The position numbers were made by a program, and so were the translations under genes. Under the pieces are notes generated by a model. That model did not search any database and was not told the DNA's origin. It saw nothing but the letters and a program-made list of their open reading frames with translations. This document shows, in pieces, positions 49,801 to 63,606 of a DNA stretch of 64,000 nucleotides. Each line of letters begins with the position of its first letter. Position 1 is the stretch's first letter. The stretch is from Clitopilus passeckerianus (lineage: Eukaryota > Basidiomycota > Agaricomycetes > Agaricales > Entolomataceae). The stretch is from contig CALYLX010000126.1 of the NCBI GenBank assembly GCA_944990035.1, forward strand, positions 930,001 to 994,000, given 5' to 3'.

Positions 49801-51910
49801 CGTCTTCCAGCCCTTAGATTCACCAACCACGCAAAATAACCTCTGGGAATTCGACACACAAGAGGCTTGGGACCTCAACTTACAGGTTGGTACTCTTGCT
49901 AGTCTGTCCGGAAGCGACTATGGCTCACGAAGTATCATAGTATGCTCTAACCGTGGAGATGGTCCAAACTCAAGGCGGCTTCCGGGTCCATATTGCGGGT
50001 TCTGCAAAATGCATGAACCAAAGTCAACTGGATTCTTTGTCTGATCTCTTCGAAGCCTACATTGTTGAACTCGTTCAGCAGCCAGCGGCTAGTTCGATGG
50101 CCGACATCAAAGATATGCAGAACACCTTTGGTACCCAATACTTAGATGCCATCGGAACAGAAACTGCTGTAACCTCACACGAGGTTTCCAACCCGCTTGT
50201 TCTCAGCCTTCTGGAGTCCATTACCAAGATTCCTGCAACTGAGTTGACAAACTCCACCGCCCTGGTTGCTCTCGGAATCGATTCCATCACCGCCATCCAG
50301 CTTGTGGCTCATTTCAAAAGGGCAGGCCTCAGGCTCACTTCCAACGATGTTATCGGCAGCAGGACCATCGGGATCTCACGTCGAGAGTAACGAGTGCACC
50401 TGCGCCTCCCGTACTCAAAGTTAAAGAAGGTTCGCTGCCCCAGATATCACAAGCAGAGCAAAATGCCATTCTTTATCGAATGAAGCTATCTATCCCAGCC
50501 TGTCAGGCGATCATTCCATGCACCCCAGGTATCAAATGGCTCATTGCCGCCTGGCAGAGGAGCGAGAGGACAGCGTACCAGCACGCATTCGCGTACCGTA
50601 TTCCCAAGTCGCTATCGTCCACAGTTGTTAAAGTGGCATGGCAGCGCCTGGTTCAGACTGTTCCATTCCTCCGAGCGACTATAGGAAGTGCAGTCGGAAA
50701 CACAGAGCCTCGCCTTGTGCTCTTCGATGGTTCGGTTTCCGGGGACGCTTGGCGAGAAGTCGACTGCGGGGCATCTGAGTCCCGGGGCGTCATCATATCG
50801 ACCATGCAACACCTCGTCTCTACCCCTTCTCCATTGACTGCACCACCTACCCGTGCTGTCCTTCTCCGCTCGCCTGAGGATCTCCACCTTATAGTCTATT
50901 TGCATCATTTCCAATACGATGCTTGGAGTTTGTCTGTTCTATTCGAGGACTTCAAGTTTCTCTGCCTCGACCAACAACTTCGCGGTGTCAATAGCCTTGA
51001 TTCCTTCTTCCACGCTGCTGGAAGGCACGAAGAGAATCTGGCTCAACAACAGACATATTGGTCGAAAGTCTTCCCTCCTTCATTTTCTCCTGAACTCTTC
51101 CCATCCCTTCGTGGAAATCATGCCTCTTCTCCCAAACGCGTTCTATACACCGCCCGCAACGCGATCCAGGGAGCACGCCAGCTCGACATGCGGGCCAAAG
51201 CCAGCGGTATTTCGTTGTCCTCCGTCTTCTTAGCCAGTTGGGCGAAGACACAAGCAAAGCAAACTTCTTCCTCGTCGGCAACCTTTATGCTTTGGCAAGC
51301 AGGAAGGACTGACGATACCGCCCTCGTAACCGCTCCATGCTCTAATGTCGTGCCTTTGCGCGTCTTGGGTCTTGGCGGGACAGATTTGATCAGGATTTGC
51401 CAGGAGATCCAAGCTGACCTCTGGGATAGGACTGCATCCATCACTCAGAGCGACCTGGAGGACATTCACCGATTTACGGGAGTGAAGGGTCCTCTATGTA
51501 ATGTGCTCGTGAATATCGTCAAGGTTCCTGAGACTAGTATAGCTTCAGATCCTGAATGGGGCCCAGTTGAGGTGAGTGGAGATTTCGTTACTCGGAGAGA
51601 TGAGTATATCAATGGTTGCTGCAGGTTCCATTTTATCTTCCAGACGTGGTTCCTGAAGAGGAAATGCCTACAATGGATAGAATTAAGACTGCTGAGTTTG
51701 TGCAGGTATGGGGTATTTCCCTGCGGAAACCAGACTCTCACTGACTACGAACTGTAGAACGACCTGATAATAGATTTCGCGGTATTGCCGGAGGAGGATA
51801 GTATTCTGGTGTCGATAAACGCGGCGGATCACATTTTGGACGAAGCTCAGGCTCAAGAGCTGGTCAAAGCCTGGTCGCAAACGGTTCTCGTCCTTCTTAG
51901 CGGTAAATAG
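43888..51910 (+). CDS. fso1: Hydroxamate siderophore NRPS with one A domain (A-T-C-T-C-T-C)
   Basis: About 2,380 residues. The A domain (to about 46500) carries LAYLLYTSG/TTGTPKG with an intron inside the motif, NFYGPSEVTIGC, and YKTGDLVR with GRIDTQIKLRGVRIE. Carrier domains have LFECGLDSLG (46650), LPSLGVDSIK (48450) and LVALGIDSIT (50265), each with the phosphopantetheine serine. Condensation domains follow each carrier: C1 with HHALYDA, C2 with HHALYDG, C3 with HHFQYDA. One A domain serving three modules fits a synthetase that loads one hydroxamate amino acid repeatedly, as reported for fso1 of Omphalotus and a basidioferrin-type trimer synthetase. A single base is lost at 45259-45262 (CCCC), 49376-49379 (CCCC) and 50370-50372 (GGG), so the frame looks broken. 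Symbol by analogy; product not certain. Confidence 0.9.
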
Positions 51911-51968
51911 ATAGACCAGTGGAAAAATGCATTTATATTTAGATAGAAATCAATTGCATCCAATGTAC

Positions 51969-52496
51969 TCAATGTCCCCGCCTCGCGACCTCTAAACATT
52001 CTGTCTCCAACCCAGGTAGCCAAACGACCTCGATACCGGCCGCCTTCAACTTACCAGCACCTTCACACTTCACAAAATCATCGGGCTCGGCAACTCCTAT
52101 GAAACAACGCTTGATTTTGGCTGCTATCAGAGCATCCGCACATGGGGCAAGCCCCGATGTTCGAACAGAGCAAGGCTCCATGGTTGTATACACATCAGCT
52201 GTCAAGAGAAGGGAGCCCACATCCACAGGTTGATCCATCTCCAGAAGCGAAGAAAGCTGTTCCGGGGACAGGGATCGAGCTTTCTGCAAAGCGTTTGCTT
52301 CTGCGTGTGTATTTCCAGGTAGCTCTCTTGAGAACCCCGTGGATAGCAAGGCCTTAGAGTTATTTGGAGAAGACACAACAATTGAACATCCAACACAAAA
52401 CGCCGTTACCACAGGCACACAGTTCTTTGCCTCATCCAAGGCAATCTGCAGGTATTTCAAGTGCAAAGCTGCAGATAATTGAGCGAAAATTCTCAT
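51969..52496 (-). CDS. RibD-type pyrimidine deaminase domain protein (riboflavin pathway type)
   Basis: A single exon of 176 residues from the ATG at 52496. It holds the zinc-deaminase motifs in order: THAEANAL (His ligand and catalytic Glu) and EPCSVRTSGLAPCADAL (two Cys ligands), with VGCSIVVSS and FIGVAEPDDF. This layout matches the deaminase part of RibD/Rib2, which removes an amino group from a pyrimidine intermediate in riboflavin synthesis. The reductase part is absent, as in fungi, where the steps are on separate proteins. A generic deaminase with another substrate cannot be excluded. It converges with the synthetase gene (59-base spacer) and diverges from SPT6 by 196 bases. Confidence 0.78.
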   Translation of the reverse strand: MRIFAQLSAALHLKYLQIALDEAKNCVPVVTAFCVGCSIVVSSPNNSKALLSTGFSRELPGNTHAEANALQKARSLSPEQLSSLLEMDQPVDVGSLLLTADVYTTMEPCSVRTSGLAPCADALIAAKIKRCFIGVAEPDDFVKCEGAGKLKAAGIEVVWLPGLETECLEVARRGH

Positions 52497-52692
52497 GATT
52501 TCGCTCAGAAAAACAACCAACCCTGATCAGATTCCATTTTTCAGTATAATTGTGGCAAGTTGTTTGTGGGTGCGATGCAGACTGTTGGCGGGCGCCACCG
52601 AAATGGCAGTGGTCTGATTACGTGATCACCAAACTTCAGCCTTGTGCCTTGGGTTGTTTACGATCGTCACCGTCTGCATTGACTCAGTCATC

Positions 52693-55600
52693 ATGGCCTC
52701 CCCAACTCACGACAATATGCATTTGCCGTCTGACCTGGATGGTATCCATGACGAAGAGATGCAGGACGTAGAAAACGGGGAACAGGGAGAGGATGAGGAA
52801 GGCGAGGGGGACGTGATCATGCCCAATGCCAATGATGACAGTTCAGAGGAAGACGAGGACGATGCTGAGGAGGAAGCTCGAATTAGAGAGGGTTTTATTG
52901 TTGATGAAGAGGAAGATGAAGAGGACGAGGATGGAGAGGAGGAGCGGCGTCGCCGCCGAAAGAGGCGAAAGAAGCATCATCGCAGACGTACGTGTTTTGT
53001 TCAGTTTCTTTACAAGTATATTGGGCTGACTCGTATTGAATACAGGCGAAGAAGAGGAAGAGGGACTGGAGGACGACGACTTGGAGCTATTGGCAGAGAA
53101 TACCGGTACTTCCTTCCAGAAGAACAAGCTCACTCGGCTGCGACGCGCAAGGACCTCCGAGTCTCCAGAGCCTTCCTCAAAACGAAAGACCATCCTTGAG
53201 TCTTCGGACGACGACTTGGATATTCCGGCCAGGTCACGCCCAGAGCAGGACCTCGAGAAAATTTGGGACGATGACCGACGTGACCAGGAGGAGGTCTATG
53301 ACGATATGGACATGGACGACTTCATTGACGACGACGATGATGAAGAAGGTGGTGTACCGCTAGACGAGGAAGCCCGTGCTATGCGGCGCAAAGAGAAGAT
53401 GCAAGAACAGGAGCGCCGGAAGAAAGCCCGAAGAGCTCGCCCCGAACTTGCAGGCATCGACGCGAAGTAAGTAGCGCGTATTGTTGATTTTCCAACTTTC
53501 TCAAACATCAACACAGTGCTTGGGACGAAATTCATGATGTCTTCGGAGATGGCCATGAATATGATTGGGCTTTGGAAGGAGATGATGAACTCCAACAAGA
53601 GGAGGAGTTCCTCAAAAATGACATGAAATATCAAGATGTAGGCCCTCAATATCGATTTTTACACCGTATCCTGACATTGTGGTTTACAGGTCTTTGAGCC
53701 TACAGAAATCCGCAATCGCATGTTGACGGAAGATGATGACTTGATTCGTGGTCAAGACATCCCAGAACGAATGCAATTGTCCAATTCTTCGATCTCACTT
53801 TCCACCAACATCTCTCTTCATGTCCAGCTCACTGCGGACGACCTCGATGGTGCAGCAATGTGGGTGACTCAGCGCCTGTCGCCCACGAAAACAAGGGAAT
53901 TCTTCAGCCCGGACGGCAGCAAGCAACATCTTAAAGGCTCCTTGGTCATGGCCGTAACTTACGCCTTGAGCTCCCTTTTCGTAGACGAATTTGAAGTTCC
54001 CTACATCTGGACTCACAAGAGAGATTTCATCCGTCATTTTGACGTTGACGATGTCGGAAGGCGCGAAGAACTCATCACCCTTGGTGAATTATGGAAAATA
54101 TATTCTCTTGGGCAAAAGTACAGGTCCCTCCTCGAGCGGAAGAAGGCCATAGCTGCATCATTCAGGCGCCTCAAGGTTTCCGATGGTTACTTCGAGGACC
54201 AGATTCTGCCGAGGATGGACAGCGTGGAATTTATCGTTGACACCACCGAATGGCTGACGATGAAGTACAAGAGTCAAAAACAAGCGAGCGAGCAAGATTT
54301 CCAGTTTCACGACGATGAGACAACGGAAATCACCAAGAAGAGGAAGATGCCCAGCCGTGTTTCTGCATATGAACTGGCAAAGAAGAGTGTAATAGCCAAA
54401 CTTGCAGAGGTGAGCATCGAAGCCGTTTTTTCTTGGATCATTTCTTAAACTTCTCTATAGGGTTACGGAATCAATCCCTCTGAAATCGTTCAAAACTTCG
54501 TATCTCAGCGACAGGACCAGTTCGTCCATGACCAAGAATTGAATCCTATTGCCTACGCAGAGCAATTTGCCGACCTAGATCCCACTAAGGCATTGGCGGC
54601 GGATGAGCTCCTTGGTCGGGCTCGAATGATATTGTCGACAGAATTAGGCAAAGATCCGATCCTCCGCAGCCAAATACGAAAGCTTTTCCAGGAGGAGGCC
54701 CAAATCTCTGTCACACCAACCGAACGTGGAGTCTCTAAGATTGCAGAGCATCATCGTGCCTATGTGAGTCATAGAAGGCTATTTGATGAACTGCACAGAT
54801 TAACGCACATTGCAGAATTTCAAATACCTTAACAACAAACCGGTTTCAGATATGCTGAAAACCTCGCAATTTTTGCACATGCTCCAGGCAGAGACTGAAC
54901 ATTTGATCATCATTTCTGTCAGCTTGCCCCCGGACGCGAAAGCCACTTTCGAACGAAGGCTCAACGAAGCATTTGCGTCTGATGGCTTCAGTGATTCGAC
55001 GCGTGCTTGGAATGAAGAGCGTGCAAACGTTGTCCAAGAGGTTTTGGAACAGCATCTTATCCCAGCCGGTATCAAATGGGTACGGGAATATATTCGAGAA
55101 GAGGTTGAAGACTTCCTGTCCGGAAACTGTGGTGACGAGCTGAAAAAGGTGTGTTGAATGCATATGTATCAAAATCTATATGCTCAAAGTCGATCCAGCG
55201 GGTTGATGTTGCCCCGTATTGCACTGGTGACATGGTTCCCGGCGATACGCCCTCAGTGCTCGCCGTGTCCTGGGGCAAAGGTGATCCTCAAAAAGACGCT
55301 ATCACATGCGTCTATTTAGACGAAGAAGGTCGAATGAGAGAACACACCAAGATCGACAATCTTGTTGACACCGAATTGACTGATGAATTCGTTGACATCA
55401 TCCGCCGCAGGAAACCTAGTGTCATTGTTGTCGGTGGCCTAACTCCTGCCACTCTTAAGCTTTCCCAGCTGGTTAAGACGTTGATTGGCAGTTCTGACGC
55501 GCGTCCCCGTGACGAGCAGAGCCAAAATGGACCAGATTTCGCAGCCCTCAACAGAGAAAACTTCGACATTCCAGTTGTATACACATATGACGACGTCGCC

Positions 55601-57960
55601 CGTATATTCTCCCATAGCAGCCGCGCTCAGGCGGAGTTCGGCGCCCTCTCGTTGACTGCTAAATACTGTGTTGGTCTCGCAAGATATATGCAGAGTCCTC
55701 TCAATGAATTTGCAGCCTTGGGGTCCGATATCACAGCTGTTAACCTGGAAGAAGATGGGCAACACCTGGTAAGTCTGGTTGTGTATTCCTATATGAACAA
55801 ACGTGAGTAATTATTCTTTTTAGGTTCCTCAAGATAAACTCTTGGTCGCTTTCGAACGTATCCTCGTGGATGTTGTGAACAAAGTCGGCGTCGATATCAA
55901 TCGTGCCACAACCGATGGCTATTATCAACATCTCCTTCCTTTCGTTTGTGGTCTCGGCCCAAGAAAGGCTAAACTCATGATCTCAAAGATCAACGGTCTT
56001 GTATGTCCATACCTGTTTAACCTATGATTTCCCGCTAATTGACTCCCTCCAGGGCGGTAATCTTGTCAACAGAGAGCAATTGATTAGAAGTGGCATTCTG
56101 ACGACAAAGATTTTTCTCAACGCCGCCGCCTTCCTCAAAATTTCACAGGATCTCAGTACAGATTTGAGGTCACAGAAGAGTAGAGGCGAGGACGAGACGC
56201 CAGATCCTTTGGATGGTACTCGTGTACATCCCGAAGATTACGAGTTGGCACGGAAGATGGCTACCGACGCTCTTGAACTTGACGAGGAGGACATTCACGA
56301 TGAGCATCCATCACAAGTCGTCAGCACCATAATACAAGACAGAGACAACGAGAGGAAGCTCAACGAGTTGAATCTCGACGACTTCGCCATTAGTCTCTAC
56401 GAGTCAAACCATGACCAGAAACGTCACACTCTAAATATCATCAAAGGCGAGCTCCTGCGGCCATACGGAGAACTTCGACCCCCATTCATTCTACCAAGTG
56501 AATGGCAAGTTGTGACCATGCTCAGCGGCGAGTCCGATTCAACTTTGAGGGTTGGTTTAATCGTCACTTGCCAAGTCGCTCGAATTTTCAAGCAATACGT
56601 CACGGTTCGCTTGGATTCCGGGCTTGAGGGCACCATCAAGCTCGATTACCTTGTTGACCAGATCCCGGAGCATCCGGGCAGGGTTGTGGCCAAGGGGCAA
56701 ACGTTGCAAGGCGTTATCGTCCATCCGAAAATCGATTTGGCCCACGATATTATCGAGATGGAACTCTCCTCTCGCCCTGCTGATGTCTCGCTGGGTGATG
56801 CGACATTCCGCCGCATTAGGCCTGACGAACACTGGGATACGATTCGTTGCGAAAAGGATCGGGAGCTGCTGGCGAGGAAGAAACGGGCAGAAGTCGATCG
56901 CACCCGTAGGGTCATTAAGCATCCTAACTTCCACAATTTCACCTCCTCACAAGCTGAGGCTTTCCTGGAGAATCAGCAACGCGGCGACGTGGTTATACGG
57001 CCGTCGTCGAAGGGAGCGCATCATCTTGCTGTTACCTGGAAGGTTGATGATGGTCTCTACCAACATATCGGTGAGAGTGATTAACTGACTATTCGGATAC
57101 TTCTTGACCGTGTTTTGTAGACGTTACTGATCCTAATGCGGACCCTACTGGTCAGGCGGTCGGCGACCAGCTGATCGTCGACAGCACCCACACCTATGCT
57201 GACCTGGATGAACTGATTGTTAACCATGTTCAAGCCATGGCGCGTCGTTGCGAGGAACTCATGGCTCATGACAAATTTAAGCAGGGGAGTGAGGAAGACT
57301 TGCGTAAGCTCATTTGTGACCTTGCTGGCTCAAGAATGCTAAGCCATCCTTCAGACATTTTCCTCAAGAACTTCGTGGCAGCAAATCCAGCCAAGAGTGT
57401 GTACGGATTCACACTCAACCGCAAGAAACCAGGGCATTTCGACCTTTGCTTCCTCGCAAACAAGAATTCCCATGTTCAGAAATGGGTGAGTATGCTGTTG
57501 TACTTCTTGTTCGTCGCACTTTACCAATCCGCTGTGCCAGCCCGTTCGAGTTACACCTGAAGCCTATTACCTGTTTGAAGCTGCTGCTGTCGGAGTTCCA
57601 GAGCTTTGTGATGCATTCAAAGTCCGTCACCTCCACGAGTCCCAAAATGCCTCAAATGTGGCTGGTGGCAAGACTCCATATGGTGCAGGGGGACGCACTC
57701 CCGCTCGACCTATGGGAGGTGCCACCCCAGGAAGGATGTCAGTACGCCAAGTTGGTCGTACTCCCAATCCATATGGAGGAGCCACACCCAGGCAACCCCC
57801 TGTGCCATCAAATGCATGGGGCGGTCCTCCATCTCAATTTGGCGCGCCCCCTCCCGCAGCCTTTAGTGGCTACCAGACCCCATCTCATCGTCCACCAACT
57901 CAGCCAGGGGTGCCTCCTCCCTCAATACCGAATGGCTGGGGTGGTAGTGGCTGGTCGTAA
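52693..57960 (+). CDS. SPT6: Transcription elongation factor and histone chaperone SPT6
   Basis: About 1,560 residues. The N-terminus is strongly acidic ([17 protein letters not shown] and similar runs), as usual for SPT6. Then come [10 protein letters not shown] and [19 protein letters not shown], a helix-turn-helix region and a YqgF-like region with [12 protein letters not shown] and [12 protein letters not shown]. Helix-hairpin-helix [16 protein letters not shown] precedes [20 protein letters not shown]. An S1 domain (about 56560-56790) has [20 protein letters not shown], and tandem SH2 (from about 56915) has [16 protein letters not shown] and [11 protein letters not shown]. The tail repeats GGxTP-like units ([16 protein letters not shown]). 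SPT6 travels with RNA polymerase II through its SH2 domains and restores nucleosomes. No frame break was found at the junctions checked. It converges with SPT8, stops 84 bases apart. Confidence 0.95.
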
Positions 57961-58043
57961 TGAAAATATCACCTTTGACATCACATATATCGGTCATTTT
58001 GTTTGTACACTCGTGTTATCGATTTGTAAATTACATCGTGTTT

Positions 58044-60330
58044 CTACATTTCACGTTTAATATCATGCACAAATACAGTTTTCGTGGATTCTCCATGCCA
58101 TCCCCTGTTGCTGCTTGCACTTATTAGGAATCTAGCACCAGGGTCGACCACTAGGCGAAGTCAGCAATAGTGTTTTGACTTGAAGAATCAAACGATACTA
58201 CTCACGTAGTTGGGAGATGTAACCTCCGTGATGTCCTGGAATAATCTTGAACTGAAGACCACCCTTTGGTTTTGCAAAGGAATCTACGTCAGGTGCTTCC
58301 GCAACGTTCCACAACCTGAGATTATCCACAGATGCGCTGCCAAAAGGAACGGGTGAGATACTTCGCCAGAAGGAGTGGCATTCACTTACCAGGCGACGTG
58401 CTTACAGTCGGGGAAGGCTGCGACGCAAGATACGACTCCTGAGCTGGTGGGGTTTCTTAGCACCTTCAGGACTCTTGGTATATTTTGAGGTCCAGACTGT
58501 CCTAATAGACGGGCGTCCCAAACATCCACGGTTCCATTACGTCTACCCGCATATATCTGGCCACCGTCCCATGACCAGCATGCCTACGGCGAACCAAAAG
58601 ATCAGCTGGAGCCATGCAGAGGCCGTGGAAAGAGCTTACGGAGAGACACCACGGGGGAGTCTTCTCGCTCATCCAGAGCCTTCCAACACCATTGCCTGAA
58701 GAATTCACCCTTCTATCCCAAAGGATCACCTGACCGTCTATAGAGGCCGTCAACAGTGTATCTGGTGAGAAAGCCGAGTAGTTAGAATGTTCCAACAGAG
58801 GTGGCGCATTCTTTGGTGCAGCTGCTTGGGCAATCACTGGTTTCGGCGGCGGCGGGTGCTTTTCGGCTGGCTTTTCCGGCACTGGCCTCTCTTCGCCATC
58901 ATCGTCATCGAACAGAGAATCGTGGGATGCATTCGACCGAGTATCATCATCTTTGCCGTTAAAGGGTTCGTCTTTGACGGAGTCTTCGTTCATTGCAGAA
59001 GAATCTTTATTGTCCTGGATCTCTGTGGCTTCCCCATCTCCTGGTTCAATCGGGGTCGTTAAATCCACACATTCAACGCCCAGGGGCCGTTCAGGCCGAA
59101 TTGCGATGGCTGCAAGCTGAGCGCCATGTGAAGTAAATGTACGGATCCTCTGTCCAGTGTTGAGGTCCCATTGCTGTTCAGTCCTGGTTAGATCATGGGA
59201 AGGGATGGTTCAATGTATGGCGCCTACGATCGCGTCGCCGTCCCAGCCTGCACTGAAGAAGCCCTTTTCATCATAATCTATGGCGAGAGCAGATACTGGA
59301 CCACGATGACCGCTCATTGCATGGAACCGGCGACCTGGCTCCTGGCGCACTGTGAAAAGGTTTATGTGCCCTACCTGAGGAAAAGGGAGGTTTTAGTCAC
59401 TTTTATAGGGCGCATGGGGGTGATACTGACGTCTGAGCCGGAGAGAGCCCACAATGCGTCTGAGTGCATTACAAGGCTATAAACGGGTGCCAGAGCAATG
59501 TCCTCATTAGCAGCAACGGTGTCGGTCGGAGATTTGGGACTGGGCATGACCGGATTCTCCCACCAGAATCGCAATTGTCCCGACTTCATTATCCCTTCCA
59601 CTACACCGGAATGATGCCGCTGAGGAGCTGTGAGGAAGTTCTTGCCATTGACTGAAGGGAAGATATCATAGTTGCGAATATAGCCATCATCAGAGCCAGT
59701 CAAGAGATGGGTCATGCAAAATGAGGATGCTAGGGCATGCGTAGGGCCAGGATGAGGAAGCGCGCATATAGCCTCAACTGTATATGTTCCTGGAGGAACT
59801 TCATACCCAACAGGCGAGCGGATAGCTTTCTTGCGCAGTGCTGCTGGTGACAATGATCGTTTCCGAGGAACTGGACATAATGAGCATGTATGCAGTAAAA
59901 GACCACTGGAATGCACAAACTGTCTGGTGGTGGTGGAGCTACTGATTGTGTAGTAGACGGAGGGGATTCACTCTTCTCTATCTCTGCAATGAGTTCACTG
60001 GTACTGGTGGAACCTGCACGTTGCTCAGGTTGGTCGTCTGGTGCGTCTATGTCCATTCCGGCTTCTGCAAAGATATCGAGTTCTTCCTCATCCTCGTCCT
60101 CATCGTCTGAGCCACTGCCAGATGTATCTGAATCTGAGTCCTAACGAGAGCCTTGTCATTTGTGCGGTATGGCCAAGTGTAGTCATGGAACATACATCGC
60201 CCCCTTCTTCAGTCACATCGTCCGGAACGCCATCGTTTATCTGGTCTTCGTCGACTTCCCCATCCTGGTCATCATCATTTTCAAAAACAAGGTCTTCAAG
60301 GTTGTCGTCTTCCGAGTCGCTCTGAGCCAT
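58044..60330 (-). CDS. SPT8: SAGA complex subunit SPT8 (WD40 protein)
   Basis: Starts MAQSDSEDDNLEDLVFEND in an acidic, Ser-rich N-terminus of about 130 residues. A Lys/Arg stretch with RKRSLSPAALRKKAIRSP leads to a WD40 propeller: CMTHLLTGSDDGYIRNYDI, LWALSGSDVGHINLFTV, SALAIDYDEKGFFSAGWDG, TLLTASIDGQVILWDRRV and ARFLISASSNRGWHGE. An acidic insert (SLFDDDDGEERPVPEKPAE) splits the propeller. The last exon ends VFVHDIKREM. SPT8 helps SAGA deliver TBP to promoters. About 610 residues. The first exon is 74 bases from the SRP54 ATG, so both genes share a very short promoter. Junctions at 58150-58205, 58560-58620 and 59370-59430 keep frame. Confidence 0.9.
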
Positions 60331-60404
60331 TTGGGGAAGAGAGAGCATCCTCAGCAGTGCAGTCTCCAATCAACTTCACACGATCATTTTGACCCTTTAC
60401 ATCC
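60331..60404. promoter_or_regulatory. 74-base divergent spacer between SPT8 and SRP54
   Basis: The two start codons face away from each other with 74 bases between them, so the core promoters and 5' leaders must overlap or extend into coding sequence. I see no TATA box. Confidence 0.55.
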
Positions 60405-62558
<2,154 letters not shown>

Positions 62559-62694
62559 GTGGAATAATGATCTTACGACTCGCGCAAGGATTATCTGTAT
62601 TACTAGCTAAGAATACATGCAACTATTCGTCTTTGGGCGACAATACGAGCGTTACGATGGATGATACAAATACAACAAAGGAGCCTTAAGGGAT

Positions 62695-63370
62695 TTAACG
62701 CCTCTTCCTGGCCTGGTCCTTGATCCATTCATTCTTCTGCACAGAAGCAGCATTCTTGTTTCCAAATATGAAGGCAGATGTGTGCTTATCGGCCCCTGTC
62801 GTTTTCGAAACTGACTGTGAGGCTCCAAATACCACCTAGAGTTGAAACAGATGGAGCAGGCAGCTTCAAGCGGAAAAATGAAATAACATACCACCCACAG
62901 GCCCCACAAGCCGATCACCCCAGAAGCAAAGGAGACGATTGTGGAGAGTGAGCCAATGTCTTTAAAGTTCCATGCTATGAATGCATTGAGGTTACCTGCC
63001 AATGTTAATGAACCCAGGAGAGGATGGGCCGGAGAAACAGGGGAGGAAACAAGTGTCGTTGTACCATCCGGAATCTTCGAAAAGGGCTAAGTCAATGGAT
63101 GAAACCTTGAGGGGTTAAGCGTACATTGAGGAGAAGAGCTGCTGCGACTGCGGACAACCAGATGCCAAACTGGACAGCAAGGAATGACTCGAGGGGCGTC
63201 AACGTTGTTCGACGTTCTCCTTGAGGTGCCGACTCCGAGAGGAATAACAAGAAACGGGGGAAGAGGATTAAGCAAGCGGACAATAGAGCTAATCTTCCAA
63301 CATGAATAGGCTGAGCTTGTTGTTCTGGAGAGTGACGGTATCGCCTGCTCACAGCGCTGCTGAACTCCAT
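62695..63370 (-). CDS. Small multi-pass membrane protein, unknown function
   Basis: Starts [20 protein letters not shown] at 63370. Two or three exons give about 190 residues with four hydrophobic segments: [56 protein letters not shown] and [19 protein letters not shown]. The C-terminus is charged ([15 protein letters not shown] and DQARKRR), ending with dibasic residues that could be an ER-retention type signal. I recognise no family by name, though the pattern of a LWxLWVxxFG helix then TGADK looks conserved in fungi. Convergent with SRP54 at a 136-base spacer and divergent from the methyltransferase at 63607. Confidence 0.65.
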
Positions 63371-63606
63371 GCCCACGCTGAAATCGATCCCTCTACAGCA
63401 TTTTGACTCTGCTGTTGTTGTCGCTGTTCGCCACGAGCCTCTGAAAGATTGTCCATTTCAATTGCCTCTGTGCTCATCGTTGTCGTCGTATGCGGTAAGT
63501 ATATGCGCTACACGTGATGATAGGCGACATCGGTGTGGACTTCTATAAACGCTCAAATTGAGTGGGGAAGTTCTTCTGATAGCCACGATGTTGGCCCTGC
63601 GTATAC

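Noticed and set aside
45259..50372. Frame slips in the NRPS taken as programmed frameshifting or pseudogene decay
   Set aside because: The same one-base direction occurs in unrelated conserved genes of this window, which points to sequence error.
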